DNA from: Metopolophium dirhodum
Taxonomy: Eukaryota; Arthropoda; Insecta; Hemiptera; Aphididae
DNA length: 64,000 nt
Assembly: GCF_019925205.1 (NCBI RefSeq)
Contig: NC_083560.1
Coordinates: 68,771,266-68,835,265, forward strand
Reading direction: 5' to 3'
Position numbers and translations under genes: made by a program. Numbering within the stretch: position 1 is the stretch's first letter; the number at the start of each line of letters is the position of its first letter. The notes beneath the pieces are model-generated. The model was not told where the DNA came from, made no database searches, and saw only the letters and a program-made list of their open reading frames with translations. This document shows, in pieces, positions 12,458-25,563 of the stretch.

Positions 12458-13653
12458 AATTTTGATTTCTTACCCTGCCATTTTGTTCAGTACTATAAGA
12501 AAGTCATTTTAGTTAAATTTGGTCATGATTATTCTACCTTTTCACGTGCCACAAAGAGGTGGGAAATTGCAAAATCGGGGTGTTTGGTGGTTGTTTTGTT
12601 AAAAATGTATGATATTTACATAAACTATATAGTATATATATATATATTGTTAATAAAAAATTCCTTTATAAAATTACCCATAAATCTTTTATTTCCCAAG
12701 AATAATGATAAAATACTTAATCTGAGTGCATGGCGCCAGACAATTTTCAGCAATGACATCACTACACTATACATGCTATCACTACACGCATCAATATCAT
12801 ATATAATTGAGCCCTTAATATTAAGCCTTTTCAAAACGGGAGAAATTCAATGTATGAATTTTTGTAACTGACTGACAGTTTCACTAATCATCAATATTAT
12901 AAGATACTTTCCGTACAGGTAAAAACGTGAAATTTAGTAAAAGAAGCATTATAGTGTTATTTTAGGGTGAGTATGGATGTAAATTTGATTTTTCTAATAC
13001 TATTTATAGCATAATCTGAGCGCATGGCCGTTGGTCAAATCAAAATTTACACACCCTAATAATATCTGACTAAAAGCTGATTTTTTACTCTTATCATCAA
13101 AACTGATAAAATATTTGAATTCAGCACCCTTATTAGCATCTAAATATTGATGTACAATAATTTGCAAGTTTTGTAAAATTTAAAAAATATGCCCCTACAT
13201 AATTCTACTCACCCTAAACTCTAAAGTTGTATTTTAAACTTATTTTGAGATAATTAAAATTTTAAGATTTTTTCTCCACTTGTACTATAAATAGTTTGTG
13301 CCAAATTTCACGTTTCTACCTATACGAAAAGTACCTCATAATATCGATAATCAGTTTTATATTAATTGATATCATTTTTCTTGGGAAATAATAAATGTAG
13401 AGAAATGTTATATGTATTTTTTACTAACAATATACACATATATATATATATATAATTTACTTACCATACATTTTTTTGATAAGTACAATATTTTTTAATT
13501 AAACACAAAAAAGTCAAAACAACCCCATTTTGCACTTTTTAACCCCTTTATTTGTTGGTGAGAGTTGAGTGATCATGACCAAATATTATTTAACTAAAAA
13601 TTAATTTCTTATACCTAGTAGTGAACAAAATGGAAGGATAAGAAATCAAAAAT
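12458..13653. mobile_element. 1.2-kb foldback element downstream of the RING gene
   Basis: AATTTTGATTTCTTACCCT near 12458 mirrors the segment ending near 13653, and the match continues through TTTGGTCATGAT (12520, mirrored near 13573), TTATTTCCCAAGAA (12690, mirrored near 13380) and CGTGAAATTT (12927, mirrored near 13309). It has no transposase. It begins about 75 bases past the RING gene stop codon, so the 3' end of that gene may lie inside it. The 139-codon open stretch at 12452-12871 is an accident of this repeat. Confidence 0.75.
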
Positions 13654-13726
13654 TTTAAAGTTAAAAAATTAGGACCATCCTAAAGTATATAATATATATG
13701 TAAATTATACATAATATATATCATAC

Positions 13727-15422
13727 TTAAACATAAACTATTATATTTGTGATATGGCTTCTACAAATTGGACAAATCCATGTAGTCAGTCTTTCCATGC
13801 AAGTCCCACACATATTGTAATGATTACATGGCTCTAATAAAACATTACCATTGTCATCTTCCAAACATATAGCACAGTTTGTTAATTCTTTAATGACACA
13901 ACCTAGAAATTGTAAAATATTTTTAGTAGATACGTATTATATTTTAAAATAATAAATAATACTTACCATTTTGTATGCGGTCAATTATAATTACTGGTGG
14001 CATTTCAGATGTATTTTCAAGTAGGGAATAAGAAGATTGATCAATAGTGAGTGACCGCGGAACTGATGCACTCATAAGTGATGAAATACTTGAAGAATTG
14101 GAGTCTGTTGATAATATAGTACTTCTTAAGACTTGCATGTAATGATTGACTTGTTGATACAAAATTGAATTATTTGCAGAAGAACTTGTATTGTCTGAAC
14201 TCAAAATACGTCTTTGCAAAACCTTATGCATTCGGATAATAGCAGGATTTGAGATAACAAATTTATAATCAGCATTGTTCCTTGAACGAATAACAACTTC
14301 AAGTGTTTCAGGTTCATTGATTACTGTTGAATTGGTTGGAGGATGTGTTGGAATAACTTCAATTCCATGGGTAACTAAACTACGGTTGACTTCAAAAGAA
14401 GAATTAGGTTGATCTTCTGTATTAGTAGCAATGTCATCAAGGTCTATCAATACTTGGGCACGATTTGAATTATTAGTTACATTTGAAGAAGGAACAAATG
14501 TCATATCTTGAGCAGCACCATGTTCAGGATTTGAGAAAGTTGATGCAGCTGGTGACTGATTAGTGTTTAAGTTTTGAAGTTGACAATGTAAGGCTGGAGG
14601 AATAAAATTGTCAGATTGGTATCTTACATTCTCGTTAGACTGAGTATTTGAGGCAATCGGTTCAGTTAGTGAATCAGAACGATGATTATTATTCACTGAA
14701 CTCTCTGGATGAGAATCGTTGGAATCAGCTTGAAAAGACGATGAAGGTGGTGTCGGTTGTTGACTTTCAATCCTATGTTCCAGCCTTTCGGATCGCAATG
14801 TCAAGGCTGATTTCTGTGATTCAATAACATCACGATTCACCCTACGATACCATTCCACATCAGATTGAGAATTAGTTATACCTGCAGTATTGCGACGACC
14901 GTTTGTTGTACGTTGAACCTTTCGAGGTTGAGGAGTGGAGAATGATTCATTTGATTCAGCTGCATTGACATCAATTGAAACTATACGATACCAGCGTGGA
15001 CATACCTGAGTGTATTCTATTAAGTTTGGATGTGTTTTTTGAAAATGATGACTAGTATTAATGGGATATCTAGTCTTATATTGAGCCCATGCTTCAGCTG
15101 TTAGTCCAGATAATGTTCTATGTACATAGTGTGACATATATGACCTAGAATCAATATTATTGCTTTGTGAACTAGATTCACCAAAGTCAAATCCATCTAT
15201 ATTAGGTATATTGTAATTCCTCTGTGCACTAGATCTAGTACCATTACTTTGTGTACAAGAACGAGTTGAAGAGGTAGTTTCTTCAGTAACTTCAAGTGCA
15301 TATTGATTAGTGGCTGAATGTCTATTTTGCTTTTCTTGAGTGGATTGGACTGGTTTAGATGAATTTGATTCCACATCATTGTTTACATGATGTTTAGTGT
15401 TAGAATTTACAGTATGAGACAT
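13727..15422 (-). CDS. RING-finger protein, probable E3 ubiquitin ligase (2 coding exons)
   Basis: The gene has two exons: 15422-13967 and 13902-13727, joined across a 64-base intron (13966-13903) with donor GTAAGT and acceptor TTTCTAG. The junction rebuilds a Gly codon and the total is 543 residues. Residues 1-485 are Ser/Asn/Thr/Gln-rich and probably disordered; they hold two WYR motifs (CPRWYRIV and VEWYRRVNR) but no domain I recognise. The second exon encodes a complete C3HC4 RING: C495, C498, C511, H513, C517, C520, C529 and C532, with Pro530 after the seventh ligand and an aliphatic tail ending IIVYV. This layout is typical of RING E3 ligases of the zf-C3HC4_3 type, which transfer ubiquitin from an E2 to a target. 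The substrate cannot be inferred. The ATG at 15422 is the first in frame; an acceptor-like TTATTAG just upstream (exon start about 15464) suggests an upstream noncoding exon. AATAAA on the minus strand near 13547-13552 is a candidate poly(A) signal. Confidence 0.88.
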
Positions 15423-15464
15423 ATCGGAAGATGCTCGTCTTCAATGTTGCAGATAAATGTTCAC

Positions 15465-16310
15465 CTAATAACAAATTATAGGTAGTTTTTAAGTTTAAGT
15501 TCATTAAGTTCATTCATTAAATTTTTATACCGCAGATTTAATCTTTTTCAATTCTTAGGCATTGAATGTGTAAAATATTGAATGGTATAAAATTAACCTT
15601 TCAAATATTTTCCAACATGATATTATCTGGCTAGACAATGATATAAATTGGGATTTTTGTACCAGATTGATATTCTGAAAACATAAAAAAAAGTTAATAT
15701 TATTATTAAAATTGTTTTTACGATTGACTAATGAAATAATAATGAAATATATTATAGCATGCTCTTTTTAGCATTGAGATTTGAAACACTGATTATATTT
15801 AATCCTATATTAATTTATCCATTTTTCACCCCAATACTGCGTTTCTGTATAATTAGAAATTGATCATTTTATTTGGTGATTAATGTATTATTATAGGTTG
15901 TAGAGGAATGTGAAATTGTTATTACAGAATGAGTCAAGGTTTTTACCTAATATATTAATTTAAATAAATGCATATAAAAAAATTATAAACAACGTGAAAT
16001 TAAAATGAAGAAAAAAAAATGATTTATCAAGAATTTTTATGTAACATTATTAGATAACTTGTCCAAAATAGTAGCAAAGGCTTTTAAAAACAGAATGAGA
16101 CACGGTAGACTAATAAATTACATTTTATATGTTAAAATTAAATTTTTTTTTTTAAATTACATATGTAGGTTAGATTTTGTAATCTACATTTTTTGAGAAT
16201 AAGATATTATTTTTCTACTAATCACTAACTAATTTTATTTTTCCTTATATCTAATGTTTAATTTTTGTTTTTGAAATGTATCATTTTCCTTTATTCTATT
16301 ACCTACTAAT
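15465..16310. other. AT-rich region upstream of the RING gene
   Basis: This should hold the promoter and any noncoding first exon of the minus-strand RING gene. No clear TATA or initiator pair is visible. Nothing else is supported. Confidence 0.4.
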
Positions 16311-16319
16311 CATAAAGTA

Positions 16320-16500
16320 TCTTTATCTTATTGTATGTAAATATCTCCCTGTACCACTCTTATATGGTTATATATTGTTAGCTTAATTGTACGCACATTG
16401 TAATCTTATTTTTATATAGTTATTTATTTTTGTACCTCATTACCCTTCGAGGGTGTTATTTAATAATAATATTTGTATTGTTATTATTAAATAAAAATAA
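16320..16500 (+). mobile_element. Possible LINE 3' tail
   Basis: CATTACCCTTCGAGGGTGTT is followed by a simple tail of TAATAATA/ATTATTAAATAAA words. Stem-loop plus short tandem tail is the usual look of insect non-LTR retrotransposon 3' ends. No reverse transcriptase coding sequence is present upstream, so it would be heavily 5'-truncated. Confidence 0.4.
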
Positions 16501-18650
16501 ATTATAACCAATTTTAAGTAAAATTTACGAAATTAGTAAGAAATTAATTTTTTTGAATTTTGTATAACAAATGCATATGAATAATTTTATTTTAATTATT
16601 TTAAACTGCAGACTAAAAGTATATTAACGTTTGATTCATACTATTCCTTAGGTTAAGTTAATAATGTTTATATAATTTTAGTATACATTTGAACTAAAAT
16701 TATTTTGTTATGATAATCAAACTACAAATAATAAGTAAAAATATTTTTTTTTTAAAAGTCTAAATTCTAAATATAAACATTAATTGTTAAGTTATATATT
16801 GTTATTTGTGTATAGTGATGTTTAATAACATCTTAAATTATAAAATTCATTCAATAAAAAAAAACCTTTATAGGAAAACTATGTTAAGTAAAATAACTAT
16901 CATTATCATTGTTCAGTCAAAATTAAAAATTAAATGTATATTTGATGCTAAATTAACTTTTAACTTTAAATACTTAAATTAAACTAGAATTGTTGTGGTC
17001 TAAAAGGAATAAATAATATTTTTTTTTTTATTAAAATGTTCCAATTAAATTATTAAGATTAATTATCCATTAAGTATCATAATTGTATTAAAAAGTTAAC
17101 ATCTCTTTTTCAGCACTTCTTCTATTTTCAGAATTATTTTAGTACCATAAATATTATTATTTATTATCAATACAATTATATTCTTCATCAAGGTTTGTTA
17201 TAGCTGCTTAGTACTTAATTATAATAATGTCAACAAAATATTAATAGTAATTTAACTTTAAATAAAAGTATATTCTTTATTCAATACAATATTTATAGCT
17301 GTTGATTATCATAAAAAATAATTAGCTAATCAATAATCATCCATTTAGCACGTATCTAATTATTACTAAATGTTCAATAATAATTATAATTAATTGCATG
17401 TAGGTAATTACACTAATAGACACTAAAATGTTCATTATTTATTTAAATTATAAATTACTTTTATAATTTAACCAAACTAAATAAATGTTGACATAGATAA
17501 AATAAATATAAACACATCTTAGAATGAAACAGGTACTGTTTTTAAATGTGTTGGATGTTATTGTTCTATGACATCACAGAATTTTAAAGCCCTGGTTAAT
17601 TATTCAAGGTACAATAGTAAATTCAATAATAATTATTGAGTTTTCAGATAATTATAATTTTTAAAATATAGACAACCAAATCCAACTTCAATATTTTTTT
17701 ATAATATTAATATATTATATTTCTGCTTAAAAAAGTGGTTGGAATATTTCTTGTACCACTAAGTTTGGGTTAGTCAGCTAATGTATTGACAAAAATAATA
17801 AATTTATCAAATTAAATATATGTATATAAATATATGTAGGTACCTATATTATGAACCATCTTCAAAAACTCTACCTTTGCACTAAAACATATTAATTGTT
17901 ATATTATTTATATAGATAATAGATATAACTTACAATAATTTTTAATGGCGGTTTTTCCAATCTAAAATCAAAAAATTGTATCCATAATTATCAAATGAGG
18001 TATTTTTATCTTTGTTTCATAAGGTTTACTCTTAGACAGTTAAGTCCACGGCTTAAGATATATGTTAAATTGTGGTTAAGTCTAATAGACATCACGGCTA
18101 TAGATAGTATGAACTATTGAACTATTGTAGGTAACTATTGTAGGTACCTTTATTATTCGTGATAGTCACCTAATTAATAAGTAGATTATGTTATCTTTAT
18201 GCTAGCAGTATAATATCAATTGATATTTGTAGATATTTTTCGATTGTTTCATATATATATATACGGATTTCAGTAAGCTAGATATTAAAATCACAATAGT
18301 TGATAACATTATAATAATTGTAGGTAGATATTTTGTCATATTTTTCAAGATAAAATGGTTTGATAAAATACTTTATTTTAAATAATTTTTAATGTGAATA
18401 ATATATTAAATTATATAATATTGTCTATACCTGGTATGGCAATAATATGTTTGACTTAATTCTGCGTTGGCAATAGTACCTATACGTTTTGGATGAATCA
18501 TATTTTCAAACCTGTTTTAATCTATAACATATTACAAATCTAGCAGAATTTAATTTTGAATTCCCGCCATTTTTTTAATAATATGAATATAATATTATGT
18601 ATAACTTGATTTTGAAAAAGAAATGCAATACCACTTTTTCGATTGTAACC
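16500..18650. other. AT-rich intergenic DNA, no gene seen
   Basis: Very low GC with frequent TTAATTAT words. No exon, RNA gene or defined element could be supported. Confidence 0.45.
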
Positions 18651-19031
18651 ACACAATTACAAGGGCGTATTTGTCATTTGTCCCATCACCACTTGTATAT
18701 TATTTTTGATTGATAGTTCCTACATAAGTAATTTATACATTTGAATGCAGTACTGTAGCCGGATTTTTTGTATAGGGGTGGCACTTAATTTTTTTCTATA
18801 GTTTTTGTAGAACTAAAATACTTATCACCTATTAGATTATGATACTATTTGTCAAAAAAAATAAGCGGTGGGAGGCAGTTGCCTTCTGTGCCTACCTGGC
18901 TATAGCATTGTTTTATTCCTAATGTACGTATTAAAATATATTAAACATTTTAATCAATAGTGATTAGAGCTTTAATGTGTACTTCACTAAGCAGTTGTAC
19001 TTTAGTCAAAAACAAATATAATTTGTTTTTC

Positions 19032-19279
19032 AGAGAACACTACACCCGCATGTGTTGTCTCCATCTTTCAAATTTAAAACGTTGCAAAAACTGTTCGATA
19101 TAAGAACTAAAAAAATAAAAACGACGTTGCACAGTAAATGTTCTCCTCATTATAATATGGCGATTTGGTTGCTTAGTTTGGACTACAGCCTGAGTCCGTT
19201 CTTACCTGCACAAAAAATGTTTGCCATGTTTTACATTTGTAAAACGGAGACAACATAATATGCAGGTGTAGTGTCCTCT
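19032..19279. mobile_element. MITE with AGAGGACACTACACC-type ends
   Basis: The left end AGAGAACACTACACCCGCAT and the reverse complement of the right end AGAGGACACTACACCTGCAT match at 18 of 20 positions. The arms continue inward through GTTGTCTCC and AAATTTAAAACG. The 68-codon open stretch inside is not a gene. It directly abuts the next element. Confidence 0.75.
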
Positions 19280-20073
19280 TATGAAGATCTCGGCGCACTA
19301 TTTGTTTTCTCTCTCTGACCCCCGCCTAACATAACAAATAAATGTTCACGATAAATAATAACCATTATAATCATAATAATTTCTCAAATTAGAGTGAAAT
19401 GACCTCTTATACAATTTAAAGGTAAGATTATTATTATTTATTATCTAGGAACAGGGATGGCAAATACATGGAACGCGAAAACATTTTGAAGGCACGCAAA
19501 AAATTAAAATATATATATTATATTTATTAATTATTTTTATTTTAAATAATAAATAACATCACAATGTATATATTAATATCTATAGATAAAATTGAATAAT
19601 TGTTATTTACCGATAAATAGCCGCATGCTCATATACATACCTCAGTTTTTATGTACATCTCTCTATTCATAATTTAATGGTAGGTACGCTCGGAAAAAAA
19701 GGTAATTTTTGGCCCGACGGCCCATATTGTCAACAAAATTTGCTACTCCTGATCTCGGGCATCACATAGTTGTTTTATTATGTTTTAATTTTAAATCAAG
19801 TTATGAGTAAGTATTTTAAGATGTACAAACAATGTGCAATTTTAAAATTCTTATAAGTAACTCGCTTTAAAATTAAAATATAATAACAATCCTATGAGAT
19901 GCTCTAGATAATTCCTTTATAAAATAATTAATAAAACCTTTACATTTTATAAGAGGTCATTTCACTCTTATTTTAAAAACTATTATGATTATAATCTTTA
20001 TTTTGAACGTAAAATTTGCTTGGTTGCGGTGGGTCAGAGAGAGAAAACAAATAGTGCGCTGACATCCTCTTAA
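19280..20073. mobile_element. Long-TIR element of the AGAGGATGTCAGCGCAC family
   Basis: The left arm (19280-19420: CGGCGCACTATTTGTTTTCT, TCTCTGACCC, GAAATGACCTCTTAT) is the mirror of the right arm (about 19945-20073, ending GTGCGCTGACATCCTCTTA). About 500 bases of unrelated AT-rich sequence separate the arms, including a GC-richer patch near 19705. The right 220 bases are repeated in the same orientation at 58231-58456; a short relative is at 10385-10605. No transposase is visible. Confidence 0.75.
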
Positions 20074-20099
20074 TACATATAAATAAAATTGATTTTATA

Positions 20100-20300
20100 C
20101 AGAGGAGGACTATTTTTGACAATGTCAAATACGCATACAAAACTCCGTACTAGGCGGATATCGAGGGGGGAGGGCTTATGGGGGATTAGTCCCAAATAAG
20201 TCCGTCAAACCCCCTCATTTTTAGTTCAAAGCCCTCACACTCACATTGATGTTAATATTGTTAGCCCACCCTGAAATTTTAACGGATTTACGCCTATGGG
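20100..20300. repeat. G-run/C-run repeat fragment
   Basis: GAGGGGGGAGGGCTTATGGG and CAAACCCCCTCATTTTTAG resemble the interior of the 5752-5910 and 57971-58131 elements, but matching ends are missing. Confidence 0.4.
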
Positions 20301-20499
20301 TAAAACCACAACGCAGAAGAGTCTATAGAAAACCCCAACGCTACGCATAATCAGAGTATCTGAAGAAATCGGTCGACAAAAGTCAAAAGATGGATAAACG
20401 CCTGTACGTTTCTTGGAGATCTGGACCAATAGCGTACAATCAAGCGTATGTATATTGCTTACTATCGTGCAAGAGGTACCTGACAAGAATGCCACTGTA

Positions 20500-22050
20500 A
20501 AAATAGTGATTGAAAAATCGTACAGGTGGGTGGCGCTATTTTCAAAAATACTTGTGTTTTACCAGACTGCTATTGTGTAATATGGTGTGTTGCGTAATGG
20601 TGACGAACAGAATTCGTTACTGGCGATTGAATTAAACGTCACAATCGGCGGAAGTGTGACCACCCATCACCACAATCGGTAATCACTAATCATCGGGTTC
20701 CAAATTCCTCTATTAGGCCCATTATGTCTGTGATAGACATAATATAGTACTATTATATATCTTCGACTATATTGGCTTGGCCCATTGATTATCGACCAAT
20801 AACTTAAAGGGTTTTAGAATTTTTTTTCGAGAGATATATGTTAAAAAATATATATTATATAATTTAACTTGGTGGGTTTTTTGCTGTAAAAAATTATTTA
20901 TAGGACATAAAAACCATATTATGGGTGGATGATTTCTTGGCATATTTCTTACCTCAAGTTTAAAAATTGTTAACATGCCACAGATTCCGACAACAAAGGA
21001 CGTCATGCACAATGCCCGGGAGTATTACAGCGTTTTATGTGCACCGATGATAGGGGCAGGAGGGGTAACCACTATTGGCTTGTGCGAATAACGATCGGGT
21101 GGTTATGGGAAGGGGGAAGGCAACGTACAGGTACTAGGTGAAATGGAGCGGAGGGGTCAACTTGCGAGCGATTATATGGTTATCTGGGTAGGGGGACTCT
21201 AGACGGTCTCTGTTCCCACTTCCCCGTAGGACATACATACATATTATTATATGGGACTTACAACCTAATCAAAATGTCACCACTCAACACTCGAAAAATT
21301 GAACTAGAAAATGGTAGTCGACGATACTCGTGGATGGAGAGGCCGCAGTTCGAATTTTTTCAAAATTGAGGTAAGTAAGCCAATAATTACCCCGGAATTG
21401 GAATTGCCACTTCACGTCGGTTATTCGGCTGGTTGTTGATCGTAAAACCGCGACGGAACAGCTCTTGTAAATTGGACACTGAAAACAGGTCACACGGTGT
21501 CCAACAAACGCAAATTATATGCACTTGTTCTTGCGCAGTAAATGATCGACGTTCTTTTTATAGGTTTTCAAACAGCAGACCGACGCGCCGCAGTTAAACG
21601 TCGTTGTCGTATGCCTCCTGTGAAGCAACTGATGACTGATGAGCGAGGGCCGAGGAGTGGCGCACAGGCGCACCCCACTTGTACAGACGAAACGTAGTAT
21701 TATGCAGTATGCACGTACGAGCACAGCAGCTGATGGTACCGTGGTCAGTTATCAAGAGTTTCGTCATCGTTGATCAAACGTAACCTTACTCAAATAGCAG
21801 CTATCAGCTCAACGATAACATTGTTGTCCCGCATCTTATCATTATCGCTGCGGTGCATCTTGCGATACCGCGTAGTCGTAATCCCGATTTAAGATTTAGG
21901 TTTATCTTAAATCGTGGTCGTAATTTGCAATGTTTATTTTCGGGTGTGCCAGTGCCCAGTAGGTACGTAATTTTTATGTTTTGTTTTAATGCGTGGCTTC
22001 CGCTGGGCGCCTCGAGAGATTTTTTTATTTTTTTCAGACCGGAGTAGGTA
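20500..22050. promoter_or_regulatory. CpG/GC-richer island, candidate promoter and noncoding first exon
   Basis: Against a very AT-rich background this block, densest at 21340-22000, has many CpG dinucleotides and no long ORF. An insect-type initiator, GGTCAGTT, occurs near 21743. A donor-like CAGTAG|GTACGT occurs near 21960 on the plus strand. This fits a 5' noncoding exon whose coding exons lie far downstream, but no partner exon was found in the window. It could also be an unmasked insertion. Confidence 0.4.
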
Positions 22051-25000
22051 TATGTTTTGTCATTGTATTATTTATCATAGTATAAGAAATAAGACCTATG
22101 CTCAACACGATCCGTGTTTTTGTTCTAGGTCGCGCATGTGCATCGCCTTTGTGTTTTTGTGCATAGTATACAACTATTGCATATTGATTAAATGTATACG
22201 TGTGACGTCACCTTGAGTTTATTGATGTTTGCATTTATAAATTATACATTTCCCTTAATAAAATATGCGCAGTCTTATCATTGTCCAATGAGCATACTTC
22301 ATATTCCTTATACTGTGTTATTTATTATATTATATTTACATACTATTTATATTTATTTGATCAATAAACATTCAAATACTTCTATAATAGTATAATAATA
22401 TATAATTAATTTAATTTAATTTTTCATTATTCATACACATTTTAAACAAAAATTACAGTTGACACTTCACTTTCAATTAATTTTTTTTTTAGACTTCTTT
22501 TCCATTGTTTTGTTGTTTAGCTAGGTAAATTAGATTTAACCGAATCAACCGGCACCTGATTGAAAGTTGAGCAACAGTCAGTTGCTTTCATAATGTTTTA
22601 AAGCAAATATGTGAGTAGATAACCTAAGTAGGTATAGTATATTTTAAAGCATAGTTTTTCAAATTGGATCTTATATTTTCAGTGAATTTAAATCTATTCT
22701 ATATCAATAAAACATTAATTAAGTATACAAATTTTTTAAAATTAACTGTGTTAACCGTGGGACAAATGTAATTTGCAACTACTTCTGTGTTTGATTCACA
22801 ACATATAATATTATGTTATTGTTTAAGTACACATTATTGATTAGTAAGTCAGTTTTATATCATCTTATTATAGAGACAAAATAAATTTGTATTTTCTCAC
22901 GATCTTAATTGTATTTTACAGACAATCAGTTTCTTTGCACAAAAAAATTATTACATTTTAGTGAGTATGATTCCGGTTGTATCTATATAAGTAACATATA
23001 AATAGTCAAACAAATAATGAAGAATTAATTTCAAGTATTTGTAATTCTATTAATTTAGAAGAATAAGGAATTGATTAATGTTGTTCTATCTAATGTACCT
23101 ACTTATACTAAAATATTACTATAATTATAATTAAATCAAATTAACAATAGAATATTTTTATTATTGTCAATTTGACTTTAACTAAAGCGTTAAAATATTT
23201 TTTATAGCTATTCCATACTGCATTGGATATTAAAAGCTTTGTAAAGTAGAGCTATTCTTTATAGCAAATAATTGCATGTATGATATATAACTAGATAAGT
23301 TAATATAATAAATTACCTAATTAATAATTATTAAAAAAAATATATGATTGGGTAACTCTAAAAGTCTGAACTACTTTACTATGCCAATATGCCATTGCAT
23401 ACTGTCATTATTTTAAGTAGAATAAAAAATTACAATCATTGTTCAGATAAATTCAATTGTTCATATAAAATCAATAAAATAATTTTTCCCATTATCCACT
23501 GATGTTATCTTTTTAATATAAATTATCTCTTCTATATTTAAGTAGGTAGAAATGATTTATAATTAATGAATGTTTATTTTAAATTATTTGTGTTATTAAT
23601 AAATAATTAATATTATTATGATTAAAGCTGACTTCAAACTAAAGCTTAAGTTATATCTATTATTTATTGATTAGGTTTTTATGATGATACATTATTTTAT
23701 AAATATCTACAGTTGTTATTTTTATGTTTCATTTCCTCCAATTCCAGATGGATTTTGTTACCGTGTACAGTTAGGCAATCAGTCTTTCTCATTTAGATAA
23801 TTAACATTTAAAAACAACATCTATTATAATTTATAAGTAATTTTCAGAACAATAGAACAATACAATTACAATTTAATAATAGTTTATATAGTTTACTATG
23901 ATTTAATAATAGAAATTGGTATTTAATTTATGAAAGTACAAAATGTAAGTCGTTTAACACAACTTTTTTCCACCAGGCGCGCTAAGTTTAGTTGTATATG
24001 CGACATACCTTTTCATAACTAATCGGGGAGGCCCATTTTTATCCAATAAGTTTTGTAACCAGCATAAGCGCATTTTTAATAAACAATTGAGGATCTGCAT
24101 TTTCTGGACATTTATAATTATGAGTCAGTAATGACTTTTTTGAGCAAAAATGTTTTATAAGTCATAACAATTTAACATTGAACACTTTGCAGAACTAATT
24201 GGTAGTAAGAGTGCTACCTGAAGTTAATAGTACAGTTTTCATTACTATTTCATTATTAATATTAGTTATAGTATAGTAAAAAGTTCAATAAATTACTTGT
24301 AACAACTTGAATACATTTGTATTATTTTTAATGTATAAAATCAAAGTCTTGGTAGGTACTTGGAACTGATTAGTGAATACTGGAATGAAACATTTTAATT
24401 TAATTTCCACATATCAATTTAAATTTAAAATAATATATTGATATTATAATTTTATGATTTTTATGTAGTTGCTCATTATCGATTTAGTGTATTATTGATT
24501 ATAATTAGATTTTGAACATATTTTTGCTTTTTTGAAATCAAAATATCAATTTTACATTTTTTCTTTTTAATTTAGATTTTTAAACACGAGAAATCTGTCA
24601 TTGTTTCCACCTTTAAAAATTCAAGCACCCGAAACATATAACAATTATTCTATTTTCATAACACTCGATTTGCCCAAAACCCAAATAAAACATTCTGGTA
24701 AACCCGAAATTTTTTTATTTTACAATCTTAATGTAATATATTATTTTGTTGGTATATATTTTATGCGGTTAGTTCGATTGTGTAATTTATTATTTGTTTA
24801 ACATTAAAAATATTTGGATATTTTGCTAAACAATTAAATATTTAAAATAATATCTAATAAAATAACTATAAAAATGTATGTTTTTTCTCAATTACTAAAC
24901 ACCCGTATTGACGGTTTTTAACACCGAAACGTTTGTTTACATTTTTTATTTTGATATTTGAATACCCAAATAAAAAAAAAAATAAAAAAATAAAAAAAAT
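22050..25000. other. AT-rich intergenic or intronic DNA, no gene seen
   Basis: No exon with conserved content was found on either strand. Bases 24965-25015 are an A/AAT-rich simple tract. If 20.5-22.05 kb is a first exon, this would be intron. Confidence 0.4.
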
Positions 25001-25106
25001 AATAATAATAATACTGCTACATGCAGCGCCCAAAACCCGAATTAATCAATTCGGATGCAAATCGTGCTCTGTTTACACGGCGGCGGACCGCGACTACGAC
25101 GAGTAA

Positions 25107-25253
25107 AGGCCGAGCGCACACCAAAGCAGTACAGTTGCAGTACGAAACGTACCCCAAGGTTATTACAGTGTGCATGCAGAGCGCGCTATGCCTCATGCGT
25201 CATGCAGTGCGTCGTGGCGGGTTTTTTGTACTGCATTGGTGTGCGCCCGGCTT
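25107..25253. mobile_element. GC-rich TIR element, 27-base ends
   Basis: AGGCCGAGCGCACACCAAAG at 25107 and the reverse complement of 25227-25253 (AAGCCGGGCGCACACCAATG) match at 24 of 27 positions over the full arms, both ending in GCAGTACA. The interior is GC-rich with GCATGC and GCATGA words. Three overlapping open stretches here are composition artefacts. Confidence 0.7.
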
Positions 25254-25563
25254 AACGATAGGTACATTCCGATTAATGCAGCCAACCGTTGCGCTATGAC
25301 GGCTCAGTCGGCCACGCAAGCTTTTACAAACTTATTTGCTATTTTGAGTATAATTATTATATAGTTATATACATTTTAGTTTTATACGTTACTGTATATT
25401 TTATATATTATTAGGTCCCATATATACGTATATTATAGTTAAGTATGTTACAAAAATATATACTTCTATGATAGTGGGTATTCATGTAATAGGTATATAT
25501 TTTAGTATTTTGTATGCACTGTATATTATAAATATACTAATTTTGAATTCTTGATGAGTTTTT

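Noticed and set aside
12452..12871. 139-codon plus-strand ORF
   Set aside because: It lies inside the left arm of the 12458-13653 foldback and has no motif or splice context.
15197..15379. 60-codon ORF within the RING gene
   Set aside because: Alternative frame of the real coding exon.
21284..22395. Chain of short ORFs over the CpG island
   Set aside because: Frames overlap on both strands, none has motifs, and the base pattern fits noncoding promoter or 5' UTR sequence better.
25021..25364. Three overlapping GC-rich ORFs
   Set aside because: They run through a TIR element and its GC-rich flank; none has a recognisable domain.
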